Shown here: positions 27,076 through 34,867 of the stretch, one piece after another | Layout of the letters: every line of letters begins with the position of its first letter | Position numbering within the stretch: position 1 is the stretch's first letter | Source of the DNA: Chersky-840 sp035532735 | Lineage (GTDB): Bacteria; Actinomycetota; Acidimicrobiia; Acidimicrobiales; UBA8190 | Length of the DNA stretch: 43,145 nucleotides | Direction: 5' to 3' | Assembly (NCBI GenBank): GCA_035532735.1 | Contig: DATKQM010000049.1 | Location: 1-43,145, forward strand | Notes under the pieces: generated by a model | What the model was told of the DNA's origin: nothing | The model's input: only the letters and a program-made list of their open reading frames with translations | Databases searched by the model: none | Position numbers and translations under genes: made by a program

Positions 27076-27108
27076 GTGCAGACGCCCGGGACCGGACGCG
27101 GGGGATGA
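27076..27108 (+). CDS. Possible 10-codon leader ORF before pimB'
   Basis: GTG 27076 opens VQTPGTGRGG and stops at a TGA (27106-27108) that overlaps the pimB' ATG as ATGA. A CAGCAT box (27064-27069) lies 6 bases before the GTG, matching the spacing of leaderless promoters in this window except for the first base. If used, it would be a leaderless mini-ORF that feeds ribosomes onto pimB', which has no good Shine-Dalgarno of its own. Evidence is positional only. Confidence 0.3.
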   Translation: MQTPGTGRGG

Positions 27109-28247
27109 CCCACCTCCTCGTCACCAACGACTTCCCCCCCAAGGTCGGAGGCATCCAGGCCTATTTGTGGGAGCTGTGGCGTCGGATGGACCCTTCGACG
27201 TTCGCGGTGCTCACCGCGTCCTCACACCCGGGGGCAGCCGGCTTCGACGCCGAGCAGAAGGGTCTCGGGTTCCGGATCGAGCGGGTAGCCAACCCGGTGT
27301 TGCTGCCGACGCCGGCCACGGCGCGTCGGATCCGGAGCATGGCGGAGGAACTGGGCGCGTCGCTCGTCGTGCTCGACCCCGCCCTCCCGCTGGGCCTCGT
27401 CGGGTCCTCGCTCGGTGGCCTTCCCTACGCGGTGGTCCTCCACGGGGCCGAGGTAGCGGTGCCCGGTCGGTTGCCCGGGTCGCGCCAGGCACTGGCGCAT
27501 GTGTTGTCGCGCTCGGTGTTGGCGATCTGCGCCGGGGGGTATCCCGCCGCTGAGGCGCGGCGCGTGGCCGGCGACGCCATGCCGCCGGTGGTGGAGGTCC
27601 CGCCCGGTGTCGACGTCGACAAGCTTCGACCGCTCAACGCCGCGGCCCGGCGCAAGGCACGGAGTGCGCTCGGTCTTCCCCTCGAGGGTCCTCTGGTGGT
27701 GAGCCTGAGCCGGCTCGTGCCGCGCAAGGGGATGGACGTCCTCATCGACGCCGCCGCCGCGCTGGCCCCCTCGTTCCCCGACCTGACCGTCGTCATAGCG
27801 GGGTCGGGTCGGGACCGGGCCCGGCTCGACGCCCGGGTGAGAGACCGGCGCGCGCCGGTGCGGATGCTCGGGGCGGTCCCCGAGCAAGAGCTGCCCCTTC
27901 TCTACGGGGTCGCCGATGTCTTCGTGATGGCCTGTCGCGACCGATGGCTGGGTCTCGAACAGGAAGGCTTCGGCATCGTCTTCTTGGAGGCCGCGGCGTG
28001 CGGTGTGGCCCAGGTGGCCGGACGGAGCGGCGGAGCCGACGAGGCCGTCGTCCACGGCAAGACGGGGCTGGTCGTCGACGACCCGGGTGACCCCGGACGG
28101 GTGGCCGGTGCCCTGCGGCGCCTGCTCACCGACGACGAGCTCCGCCGAAGCATGGGACGGGCCGCCCGGCGCCGGGCCCGGACAGGCTTCGCTTGGGACC
28201 TTCTCGCACATAGGCTGGCCGCGGCATTGCAGGACGTGGAAGGCTGA
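27105..28247 (+). CDS. pimB: GT4 glycosyltransferase, PimB'-like mannosyltransferase
   Basis: 380 aa, GT-B fold. The N-terminal THLLVTNDFPPKVGGIQAYL is characteristic of phosphatidyl-myo-inositol mannosyltransferase PimB' (GDP-mannose as donor), which adds the second mannose to PIM1 at the cytoplasmic face of the membrane. The C-terminal domain shows VVSLSRLVPRKGMDVLIDAA, the donor-site EQEGFGIVFLEAAACGVAQV (EX7E motif) and a helix returning to the N-domain. The open frame is longer upstream but ATG 27105 begins the family sequence. Neighbouring SRPBCC, ROK kinase and acyltransferase genes fit the actinobacterial pimB' neighbourhood. Other GT4 enzymes remain possible. Confidence 0.85.
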   Translation: MTHLLVTNDFPPKVGGIQAYLWELWRRMDPSTFAVLTASSHPGAAGFDAEQKGLGFRIERVANPVLLPTPATARRIRSMAEELGASLVVLDPALPLGLVGSSLGGLPYAVVLHGAEVAVPGRLPGSRQALAHVLSRSVLAICAGGYPAAEARRVAGDAMPPVVEVPPGVDVDKLRPLNAAARRKARSALGLPLEGPLVVSLSRLVPRKGMDVLIDAAAALAPSFPDLTVVIAGSGRDRARLDARVRDRRAPVRMLGAVPEQELPLLYGVADVFVMACRDRWLGLEQEGFGIVFLEAAACGVAQVAGRSGGADEAVVHGKTGLVVDDPGDPGRVAGALRRLLTDDELRRSMGRAARRRARTGFAWDLLAHRLAAALQDVEG

Positions 28248-28325
28248 TCGCCCCGCCCGAGACCTGGTCGCGGCACCGGACGTGTCATCGAGCAAGACCA
28301 GACGTACACAAATAAAGGAGTGTCT

Positions 28326-28775
28326 GTGGCGGAACTGGCCACCGAGCGCATGGTCGTCACCGCCACGCCGGAGCAGTGCTTCGCCGTGGTGAGCGACATC
28401 GAGCGGTACCCGGAGTGGGCGGCCGACATCAAGCAGGTCGTGGTGGAGGGGCGCGACGGCGAGGGCCGGCCGGCGGGGGCCACCTTCCGGGCCGGCGCCT
28501 TCGGTCGTTCCACCAGCTACACCCTCGCCTACGACTACTCCGGTGCTCCCCAGATCCTCGCCTGGAAGCAGACCGCCGGCGACCTCACCTCCAAGCTCGA
28601 CGGGAGCTACCGCTTCGACGGCGCCGGGGACGGCTCCACCGAGGTCACCTACACCCTCGAGGTCGAGCTGCGAGTGCCGCTGCCGGGGTTCATCAAGCGC
28701 CGGGCGCAGAGCCGGATCATGCACACCGCGCTCGAGGAGCTCAAGGCACGCGTCGAGTCCTCGCTCACGACGTGA
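28326..28775 (+). CDS. SRPBCC (polyketide cyclase/START-like) protein
   Basis: 149 aa helix-grip protein with a deep hydrophobic cavity in this family. Signatures: TERMVVTATPEQCFAVVSDI, ERYPEWAADIKQVVV, YSGAPQILAWKQTAGDLTSK, and the C-terminal helix RRAQSRIMHTALEELKARVE. GTG 28326 follows AAAGGAG with 5 bases between; GTG 28320 would overlap that site. It lies between pimB' and a ROK kinase, the same order as in other actinobacteria from memory (Rv2185c type). It probably binds a lipid or isoprenoid; the ligand is unknown. Confidence 0.9.
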   Translation: MAELATERMVVTATPEQCFAVVSDIERYPEWAADIKQVVVEGRDGEGRPAGATFRAGAFGRSTSYTLAYDYSGAPQILAWKQTAGDLTSKLDGSYRFDGAGDGSTEVTYTLEVELRVPLPGFIKRRAQSRIMHTALEELKARVESSLTT

Positions 28776-28821
28776 GCGCAGGAGCAGCGCTGACCGCAGG
28801 ACAACTGCACAGGAGGTCGGC

Positions 28822-29844
28822 GTGGCGGGGCAGGTGACGATCGGGATCGACATGGGGGGCACCAAGGTCCTCGGTCTCGCCGTCGACGACGAGGGTGTGG
28901 TGTTGTCCGAGGTGCGGGAGCCCACGCCCGGTCGCCGCAGCGCCGGCGGTCCTCCGGGTGAGAACGAGCCCGAGGCCGAAGGGTTCGAGCTCGTGATCGA
29001 GGCACTGGCCTCGGTGACCGAACAGCTGCAGGCCAAGATCGCCGACGACATCGCCTCGGTGGGGGTGGGTGCGCCCGGCCTCGTCGACAACACCGGGGTG
29101 CTGCGGTACGCGCCCAACCTGCCGCGGGGCACCGGCCTCGACATCGTGGGTCGCCTCACGTCGCGCCTCGGGGGCATGCGGACCGTCGTGGACAACGACG
29201 CCACCTGCGCCACGGTGGCGGAGTGGGCCTTCGGCGCCGCCACCGGGGTCACCGACGCCGTCATGGTGACCCTCGGCACCGGCATCGGGGGCGGGGTCAT
29301 CGCCGGCGGGCACGTGCTGCGCGGCGCCTCGGGTTTCGGCGGGGAGATCGGCCACATGGTGGTCGACCCCACGGGCCCGGTCTGCCCCTGCGGCAAGCGG
29401 GGCTGTTGGGAGCGCTTCGCCTCGGGGAGCGGGCTCGGACGACTGGCGCGCGACGCGGCCCATGCCGGACGTCTCGACGAGGTGGTGGGCCTCGCCGGTG
29501 GGGATGCGGAGTCGGTGCGGGGGGAGCACGTGACGATGGCGGCCAAGGCGGGCGACGCCGGTGCCCTGGCCGTGCTCGGGGAGCTCGGGTGGTGGCTGGC
29601 GCTCGGGCTCTCCAACCTGGCCCTGGTCCTCGATCCGGCGGTCATGGTCTTCGGCGGCGGGCTTCTCGACACCGTGACGCTGGTGCTCGACAAGGTCCAG
29701 GCCGCCTTCGACGAATTCCTCGAGGGCCACGCCTATCGGCCCGAGGTGAAGATCGTGCCCGCGCTGCTCGGCGAGCGGGCCGGGGCCATCGGGGCCGCGC
29801 TCGTGGCCCGGGCCGGCGACCGCTACCGGGTCGACGTGGCCTGA
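28822..29844 (+). CDS. ROK-family sugar kinase (glucokinase-like)
   Basis: 340 aa. Phosphate-1 loop IGIDMGGTKVLGLAVDDEG, sugar-binding VGAPGLVDNTG, catalytic NDATCATVAEW, phosphate-2 LGTGIGGGVIAGG, GEIGHMVVDP and the ROK zinc motif CPCGKRGCWERFASG, then the adenosine loop VMVFGGGLLD. This pattern fits ATP-glucokinases of actinobacteria (GlkA type). GTG 28822 lies 5 bases after AGGAGG. The next gene starts 17 bases after its stop, which is embedded in a perfect 13-bp tandem duplication. Glucose is the likely substrate, not proven. Confidence 0.92.
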   Translation: MAGQVTIGIDMGGTKVLGLAVDDEGVVLSEVREPTPGRRSAGGPPGENEPEAEGFELVIEALASVTEQLQAKIADDIASVGVGAPGLVDNTGVLRYAPNLPRGTGLDIVGRLTSRLGGMRTVVDNDATCATVAEWAFGAATGVTDAVMVTLGTGIGGGVIAGGHVLRGASGFGGEIGHMVVDPTGPVCPCGKRGCWERFASGSGLGRLARDAAHAGRLDEVVGLAGGDAESVRGEHVTMAAKAGDAGALAVLGELGWWLALGLSNLALVLDPAVMVFGGGLLDTVTLVLDKVQAAFDEFLEGHAYRPEVKIVPALLGERAGAIGAALVARAGDRYRVDVA

Positions 29845-29857
29845 CGACGTGGCCTGA
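29832..29857. repeat. Perfect 13-bp tandem duplication at the ROK kinase stop codon
   Basis: CGACGTGGCCTGA occurs back to back at 29832-29844 and 29845-29857. The first copy ends with the kinase stop; the second copy places another TGA in a different frame just before the next gene. Confidence 0.95.
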
Positions 29858-29861
29858 GGCA

Positions 29862-30554
29862 GTGCGGGTCGGGGTCACGCTTCCGACATTTCGCGACGAC
29901 GCGCTCGCCATCAGCGCGGCGCGCCGGGCCGAGGAGGTCGGCCTCGACGGTGTGTTCGTCTTCGACCATCTGTGGCCGATGGGCGCGCCGCTGCGGCCGG
30001 CCCTGTCCGCGTTTCCCGTGCTCGGCGCGTTGGCGGCGTCGACGGACCGGGTCTGCTTCGGCCCACTGGTGGCGCGGATCGGGCTCGTGCCCAACGAGAT
30101 CCTGGTGGCCGAGCTCCTGTCGTTGGAGGCGATGGCGCCGGGTCGGCTCATCGCCGGGATCGGGACCGGCGACTCCAAGAGCGCGGCCGAGAACCTCGCC
30201 TTCGGGATCCCCTTCGATCCACCCGACGAGCGCCGGGTGGCGCTGCGTGAGTGCGCGCGGCACGTGCTCGGTGCCGGGGTGCCGGTATGGGTGGGGGGAG
30301 GATCGAAGACCACGGTGGAGTTGGCCGTGGAGCTCGGTTGTGCGGTCAACATATGGGAGGGCCAGCCCGCCGCGGTGGCCGGGTTGGTGCCGCGCTGCGA
30401 GGTGACGTGGGCCGGTCCCGTGGCGGGCGAGGTCCCCGAGATCGCGCAGTGGCTGGAAGAGGTGGCCGGCGCCGGGGCGAGTTGGGCGGTGTGCGCATGG
30501 CCCGAGTCTCTGGAGGCGGTGGCCGAAGCGGCCGCCTTCGTGCGAGGCTCCTGA
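29862..30554 (+). CDS. LLM-class flavin/F420-dependent oxidoreductase
   Basis: 230 aa with a luciferase-like TIM-barrel start: VRVGVTLPTFRDDALAISAA, RAEEVGLDGVFVFDHLWPMG, PLVARIGLVPNEILVAELLS and GRLIAGIGTGDSKSAAENLA. At 230 residues it is shorter than the usual 280-350 and the C-terminal part (GVPVWVGGGSKTTVELAVEL) is compressed, so it may be a reduced family member. F420 is the likely cofactor in an actinobacterium, but FMN cannot be excluded. Start GTG 29862 has no strong Shine-Dalgarno; coupling to the kinase gene is likely. Confidence 0.88.
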   Translation: MRVGVTLPTFRDDALAISAARRAEEVGLDGVFVFDHLWPMGAPLRPALSAFPVLGALAASTDRVCFGPLVARIGLVPNEILVAELLSLEAMAPGRLIAGIGTGDSKSAAENLAFGIPFDPPDERRVALRECARHVLGAGVPVWVGGGSKTTVELAVELGCAVNIWEGQPAAVAGLVPRCEVTWAGPVAGEVPEIAQWLEEVAGAGASWAVCAWPESLEAVAEAAAFVRGS

Positions 30555-30577
30555 GCAGCCGCGTCCGGGACCGGGAC

Positions 30578-30583
30578 TAACCT
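30578..30583 (+). promoter_or_regulatory. -10 box of the aminotransferase gene
   Basis: TAACCT ends 6 bases before ATG 30590. Confidence 0.5.
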
Positions 30584-30589
30584 CTCGCG

Positions 30590-31792
30590 ATGGAGTTCCG
30601 ACGGATCAACGGCCTTCCCCCGTACGTCTTCGCTCACATCGAGGCGCTGAAGCTCGAGGCCCGTCGAGCCGGTCATGACGTCGTCGACCTCGGCTTCGGG
30701 AACCCGGACCTGCCCTCACCCGACGCCGCGGTCGAGAAGCTCGCCGAGGCCGTCCACAATCCGAAGAACCACCGGTACTCCTCGAGCAAGGGCATCCCCA
30801 AGCTCCGCCAGGCCATCTCGTCGCTCTACCTGCGCCGGTTCGGCGTCGAGCTCGATCCCGAGACCGAGGTGGTGACGACCATCGGGGCCAAAGAAGGCCT
30901 GTCGCACCTCATGTGGGTGTTGCTCGGCCCCGGTGACAGCGCGCTGGTGCCGTCGCCGTCGTATCCGATCCACATCTACGCGCCCCTCTTCGCCGGTGCC
31001 GAGGTCCGTCAGGTCCGCCTGGAGCAGGCCACCGACATCGAGGGCACGCCCGCGTCCGAGGCCTTCTTCGACAACCTCATGGAGTCGTGGGGCTCGGCCT
31101 GGCCCAAGCCCCGTGTGATCGTGTTGTCGTTCCCCCACAACCCGACGACGGCGTGTGTCGACCTGGCCTGGATGCAACGCATCGTCGACTTCGCCCGGGA
31201 GCACGAGATCGTGCTCGTCCACGACTTCGCCTACGCGGACATCTCCTTCGACGGCTACCAGCCGCCGTCGATCCTGCAGGTGCCCGGGGCCAAGGACGTG
31301 GCGGTCGAGCTGTACTCGCTCACCAAGTCGTTCTCGATGGCAGGGTGGCGAGTGGCGTTCCTGGTGGGGAACCCCGAGATCGTCGCGGCGCTGACCAAGC
31401 TCAAGAGCTACCTCGACTACGGCACCTTCCAGCCCATCCAGATCGCGGCCATCGTGGCCATGAACGAGGTGCCCGACTACCCCAAGTGGGTCAACGAGAC
31501 CTACCAGGCCCGGCGCGACTCGCTGTGCGACGGGCTCAACCGGATCGGGTGGAACCTGACCCCACCCAAGGGGACCATGTTCGTGTGGGCGCCCATCCCC
31601 GAGCCCTATCGCGAGATGGGATCGCTCGAGTTCGCCTCCTTCTTGGTGTCCGAGGCCGAGGTGGCCACCTCACCGGGGGTCGGGTTCGGGCCCGGCGGTG
31701 ACGGTCACGTCCGGTTCGCGCTCATCGAGAACGAGCAGCGCATCGGCCAAGCCGTCCGCAACCTGCGCAAAGCCCTCGTCAAGCTGCACTGA
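30590..31792 (+). CDS. PLP-dependent aminotransferase, class I (AlaC-like)
   Basis: 400 aa, fold type I aminotransferase. N-terminal INGLPPYVFAHIEALKLEAR and LGFGNPDLPSP, PLP-contact GAKEGLSHLM, SFPHNPTTACVD (Asn-Pro), VHDFAYADISFDGY (Asp/Tyr to PLP), Schiff-base Lys in SLTKSFSMAGWRVAFLVG, and Arg near the end in HVRFALIENEQRI. The closest pattern I recall is the AlaC/alanine-glutamate transaminase group. Its job is probably alanine or branched-chain keto-acid amination. It is a single transcription unit with a leaderless promoter. Confidence 0.93.
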   Translation: MEFRRINGLPPYVFAHIEALKLEARRAGHDVVDLGFGNPDLPSPDAAVEKLAEAVHNPKNHRYSSSKGIPKLRQAISSLYLRRFGVELDPETEVVTTIGAKEGLSHLMWVLLGPGDSALVPSPSYPIHIYAPLFAGAEVRQVRLEQATDIEGTPASEAFFDNLMESWGSAWPKPRVIVLSFPHNPTTACVDLAWMQRIVDFAREHEIVLVHDFAYADISFDGYQPPSILQVPGAKDVAVELYSLTKSFSMAGWRVAFLVGNPEIVAALTKLKSYLDYGTFQPIQIAAIVAMNEVPDYPKWVNETYQARRDSLCDGLNRIGWNLTPPKGTMFVWAPIPEPYREMGSLEFASFLVSEAEVATSPGVGFGPGGDGHVRFALIENEQRIGQAVRNLRKALVKLH

Positions 31793-31921
31793 CGGTCAAT
31801 GACCCAGGGCCCTCGACAAGGCGTCAGGGTCGTCGAGGCTGACGGTGAGCTCGTGGAGCTGGACGGGTAGTCCCGTGGCCCGGGCCCGGGCGACGGACCG
31901 GGTCGGGGGAGGTCGTCGGGC

Positions 31922-32923
31922 ATGATGGCGCCCGTGCGTGATCCCTTCCGGCGGGTCAGGATCGGCCTGGTCGCCCTGGTGCTCGTCCTGGTGGCCGGCA
32001 CGGTGGGCTACATGGTCCTCGGGTTCGACTTTCTCGACGCCGTCTACCAGACCGTGGTCACCATCACCACGGTGGGATACGGGTTCCCCCATCCCTTGCA
32101 CAGCGCCGGGAAGGTGTTCACCGTCTTCCTGATCCTCGGGGGTGTGGGTACTGCGCTCTATTCGTTTTCGGTCGTCCTCGAGCTGTTGATCGAGGGCCAC
32201 ATGCGTGATCTGGTCAGGAGGCGGAGCATGGAGCGCAACATCGCCCGGATGTCGGGGCACGTCATGGTGTGCGGTTGGGGACGCGTCGGGCGCGAGGTGG
32301 CCCGCTTCCTCGCCGCCGCGGGGCGCGAGGTCGTCGTGGTCGACCGCGACGCGGCGCGGATGGAGGAGGTGCCCTATCCCTGGATCGTCGGGGACGTGAC
32401 CGATGACGAGACGCTGCTCCAGGCCGGCGTGGAGCGCGCCGGCACCGTGGTGGCGGCTCTCGACACCGACGCCGACAACCTCTATGTCACCGTGGCGGTC
32501 CGGTCCATGCGCCCCGACATGCAGATCATCGCCCGAGCCCGCAACGAGTCGTCAGAGCCCAAGCTCCTGCGCGCCGGTGCCAATCGGGTCGTCAACCCCC
32601 AGCAGCTCGGTGGGGATCGCATGGCGGCGTTCGTCACCCAGCCACACGTCGTCGACTTCGTGGACGTGGTCATGCACGACGGCACGCTCGAATTCCGTTT
32701 GGAGGAGCTCTCGGTATCGGCCGGCTCGCCTCTCACCGGGAACACCTTGCATGCCGTGCAGCTCCATGACCGGACCGGCGCCCTCGTGCTCGCCATCCGT
32801 CGGAGCGACGGGACCTTCGCCACCAACCCCTCTTCGGAGGTCATCATCGAGGCGGGTGACATCCTCATCGGCGTGGGCACCGCCGTCCAGCTCGAGGCCT
32901 TGGCGCGCTTCGCAGCCCAGTAG
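31922..32923 (+). CDS. Potassium channel with C-terminal RCK (TrkA-N/TrkA-C) domains
   Basis: 333 aa. One helix (IGLVALVLVLVAGTVGYMVL), a pore loop with the K+ selectivity filter TITTVGYGFPHP, and a second helix (VFTVFLILGGVGTALYSFSV) form a two-helix channel module. The cytoplasmic RCK part has a Rossmann NAD/nucleotide motif VMVCGWGRVGREVARFLAAA and a TrkA-C domain from about residue 245. This is an MthK-like layout; the ligand may be Ca2+, nucleotide or c-di-AMP. The ATG at 31922 follows GGGAGG by 9 bases; ATG 31925 is equivalent. The gap 31793-31921 has no supported feature. The stop region is duplicated 26 bases downstream. Confidence 0.93.
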   Translation: MMAPVRDPFRRVRIGLVALVLVLVAGTVGYMVLGFDFLDAVYQTVVTITTVGYGFPHPLHSAGKVFTVFLILGGVGTALYSFSVVLELLIEGHMRDLVRRRSMERNIARMSGHVMVCGWGRVGREVARFLAAAGREVVVVDRDAARMEEVPYPWIVGDVTDDETLLQAGVERAGTVVAALDTDADNLYVTVAVRSMRPDMQIIARARNESSEPKLLRAGANRVVNPQQLGGDRMAAFVTQPHVVDFVDVVMHDGTLEFRLEELSVSAGSPLTGNTLHAVQLHDRTGALVLAIRRSDGTFATNPSSEVIIEAGDILIGVGTAVQLEALARFAAQ

Positions 32924-32959
32924 GGCGGTTCAGTGGGCCGGCCCAGTAGGCCGGCTCAG
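32915..32959. repeat. Imperfect 26-bp-period duplication at the channel gene stop codon
   Basis: GCCCAGTAGG occurs at 32915-32924 and 32941-32950, and the following nine bases match at seven or more positions. The first copy contains the TAG stop of the channel gene; the second ends at the stop of the convergent TetR gene. Confidence 0.75.
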
Positions 32960-33579
32960 CCGACGCCGCGGCCCAGGCGGCGCTGGGCGGCGACAGGGGA
33001 GAGGATGCCCTCGAGGCAGAACGCCACCGCGGCATCACCGGCCTCATCAGCAGGTCGGCCCTGTTCCAAGACGAGCACCCGGGCCAGGCGGTCGGTCACC
33101 CCCAAGATGGCGTGGGCCAGGACCAACGGATCGTCGCGCCGGATCATGCTCGCCGCCATCCCCGCTTTCACATGGGGGAGGGCGTCAGCGACGGCTTGTT
33201 CCTCACCCTGGCGGATGAGTGGTGCGAAGCGCTCCTCGGTCCGGGCGAACTCGAGAAGGACGAAGAGGTGGCGGTTTCGGTCGAGCCATGCCACCGACGC
33301 CCTGATCCCCGCCTCGATGCGGCGCACCGGGTCGGGCTCATCGGCGATGGCCTGACGTTGGGTCCGGCGGAGATCCCGCTGGGCGTCGGTGAGGATCTGG
33401 CGCAGCAGCTCCTCTTTGGAGGCGAAGTACCAGTAGAAGACGCCCTTGCCCACACCCAGGCCGTCGACGATGTCGGTGACCGACGTGGGGTGGTACCCCT
33501 GGGTGGCGAACTGTCGGGCCGAGTAGTCGAGCAACTCCATTCGGCGCCGCTGTCCCCGTGCGGTCAACCGGCGTGCCAT
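32956..33579 (-). CDS. TetR-family transcriptional regulator
   Basis: 207 aa. The N-terminal helix-turn-helix reads LTARGQRRRMELLDYSARQF, GYHPTSVTDIVDGLGVGKGV, FYWYFASKEELLRQ, followed by an all-alpha ligand and dimer domain. The longer frame starts at 33642, but ATG 33579 lies 7 bases after a -10 box TAGCGT (minus strand, 33587-33592) and begins at the usual position for the family. It is divergent from a PlsC-type acyltransferase, so it probably controls that gene in response to an acyl ligand (inference). Confidence 0.92.
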   Translation of the reverse strand: MARRLTARGQRRRMELLDYSARQFATQGYHPTSVTDIVDGLGVGKGVFYWYFASKEELLRQILTDAQRDLRRTQRQAIADEPDPVRRIEAGIRASVAWLDRNRHLFVLLEFARTEERFAPLIRQGEEQAVADALPHVKAGMAASMIRRDDPLVLAHAILGVTDRLARVLVLEQGRPADEAGDAAVAFCLEGILSPVAAQRRLGRGVG

Positions 33580-33586
33580 CGGCCAG

Positions 33587-33662
33587 ACGCTACATGTGGT
33601 GTCGGTGGGAAGACTGCGTACACATGTTGTGCATTTCACCACGCCACATGGCGCGCTACCGT
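33587..33662. promoter_or_regulatory. Divergent tetR/plsC promoter region with candidate operator
   Basis: Minus-strand TAGCGT (33587-33592) serves tetR and plus-strand TACCGT (33657-33662) serves the acyltransferase, each 6-7 bases before the start codon. Between them TACACATGTTGTGCA (33619-33633) is a near-palindrome (arms TACACA/TGTGCA, one mismatch) and could be the TetR operator. Confidence 0.5.
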
Positions 33663-33668
33663 GTGGGC

Positions 33669-34436
33669 GTGGCCTATTGGGTGATGAAGGTCCTGCTCAG
33701 CCCGTTCTTTTACCTGACGTGGCGGATCAAGGTGGAGGGCCGGGAGCACATCCCCGCCACCGGGCCGATCATCCTGGCCCCCAATCACGTGACATTCTTG
33801 GACTCGATGTTCCTCCCGTTGGTGTTGCGTCGGCGCGTCACCTTCGTCGCCAAGGCCGAGTACTTCGACTCGTGGAAGACGGCGTGGTTCTTTCGCGCCG
33901 CGGGACAGATCCCGATGCGTCGCGAGGGTGGGAGCGCGTCGGAGCGGGCGCTGGCCGCGGCCCGCGACGTGCTCACGTCGGGCAAGGTGCTCGGGATATA
34001 CCCCGAGGGCACGCGTTCACCTGACGGTCGGCTCTACCGGGGCCATACCGGCGCGGCCCGCCTCGCACTGGGCTGTGGCGCCCCCATCATCCCCGTGGGG
34101 TTGGTGGGGACGACCGACGTCCAACCGCCGGGATCGAACCGGCCCCGTCCCTTCAAGAAGGTGACGGTGCGCTTCGGTGTCCCTCTCGACCTTTCGCGCT
34201 TCGACGGTGAGTCGGCGGGCGACCCTCTGACCTTGCGGGCCGCCACCGACGAGTTGATGTTCGAGATCCGGAACCTGTCGGGACAGACCTACGTCGATCG
34301 CTATGCCAAGCGGCACAACGTCGTGGGTGGTGCCGATGTGGCCCAAGTCCGGACCTCCACCGACGGCGACGGCTACGGCGCGGCCCCGCCCCGGACCCCG
34401 CAGCACGCCGGGGCGACCTCGGAGCCCGCCGCCTGA
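33669..34436 (+). CDS. 1-acyl-sn-glycerol-3-phosphate acyltransferase (PlsC-like)
   Basis: 255 aa membrane-associated enzyme that acylates lysophosphatidic acid in phospholipid synthesis, or a PIM/lysophospholipid acyltransferase. Motifs: block I NHVTFLDSMFLP (HX4D), FVAKAEYFDSWKTAWFFRAA, block III YPEGTRSPDGRLYRG and IIPVGLVGTTDVQP. A hydrophobic N-terminal segment (VMKVLLSPFFYLTWRI) may anchor it. GTG 33669 is 6 bases after its -10 box; upstream codons in the same frame would overlap the promoter. The C-terminal 30 residues are Pro/Ala-rich and probably disordered. Confidence 0.92.
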   Translation: MAYWVMKVLLSPFFYLTWRIKVEGREHIPATGPIILAPNHVTFLDSMFLPLVLRRRVTFVAKAEYFDSWKTAWFFRAAGQIPMRREGGSASERALAAARDVLTSGKVLGIYPEGTRSPDGRLYRGHTGAARLALGCGAPIIPVGLVGTTDVQPPGSNRPRPFKKVTVRFGVPLDLSRFDGESAGDPLTLRAATDELMFEIRNLSGQTYVDRYAKRHNVVGGADVAQVRTSTDGDGYGAAPPRTPQHAGATSEPAA

Positions 34437-34485
34437 TCCTCGGCGTCGCAACGCCACGTCAGTTCCCTTTGACCGAGTCGTGGGC

Positions 34486-34513
34486 TTGACATATATCCAT
34501 ATCGGCATATGAT
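34486..34513 (+). promoter_or_regulatory. Promoter and palindromic operator of ArsR-SRPBCC module 1
   Basis: TTGACA (34486-34491), 16-bp spacer, TATGAT (34508-34513), then 6 bases to ATG 34520 (leaderless). CATATCGGCATATG (34498-34511) is a palindrome with 5-bp arms across the spacer and -10, a likely ArsR-family operator giving autorepression. Confidence 0.7.
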
Positions 34514-34519
34514 GTCGGA

Positions 34520-34867
34520 ATGGCCAGGGCGGCGACGACGGCGGATGCGTTCAATGCCGTCGCCGAGCCCCGGCGTCGTCAGATCCTCGACCTCCTCGCC
34601 ACCGGGGAGCGGCCCGTGAACGACCTCGTGGCGCTGCTCGGCGTGGTCCAGCCGCTCGTGTCCAAACACCTGCGGGTGTTGCGAGAAGTGGGACTGGTCG
34701 ACGTGCGTGGTGAGGGCCGCCAGCGGATGTACCGCGTCAACAGCCGCCCGCTCAAGCCCATCCACGACTGGGTGAAGGGCTACGAGCAGTCGTGGTCAGA
34801 ACGCTTCGATCGCCTCGACGGCGTGTTGGAAGAGCTCAAGGCGATGGAGGACGGCGATGACCAGTAG
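34520..34867 (+). CDS. ArsR-family regulator (module 1)
   Basis: 115 aa winged-helix repressor: FNAVAEPRRRQILDLLATGE, NDLVALLGVVQPLVSKHLRV, LREVGLVDVRGEGRQRMYRV. It has no Cys metal-binding motif (no CxC in the recognition helix), so it is not a classical arsenic or zinc sensor. It overlaps an SRPBCC (AhsA1-like) gene by 11 bases. In such pairs the two proteins are co-expressed, and the SRPBCC partner may bind the inducer or act on it. Confidence 0.93.
   Translation: MARAATTADAFNAVAEPRRRQILDLLATGERPVNDLVALLGVVQPLVSKHLRVLREVGLVDVRGEGRQRMYRVNSRPLKPIHDWVKGYEQSWSERFDRLDGVLEELKAMEDGDDQ

Noticed and set aside
27222..29693. 823-codon minus-strand frame
   Set aside because: Antisense to pimB', SRPBCC and ROK kinase genes, with no recognisable domain.
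31796..31921. Minus-strand sequence reading LPVQLHELTVSLDDPDALSR
   Set aside because: It looks protein-like for about 27 residues, but no start, Shine-Dalgarno or longer body exists outside the antisense of the channel gene. Possibly a relic; not supportable.
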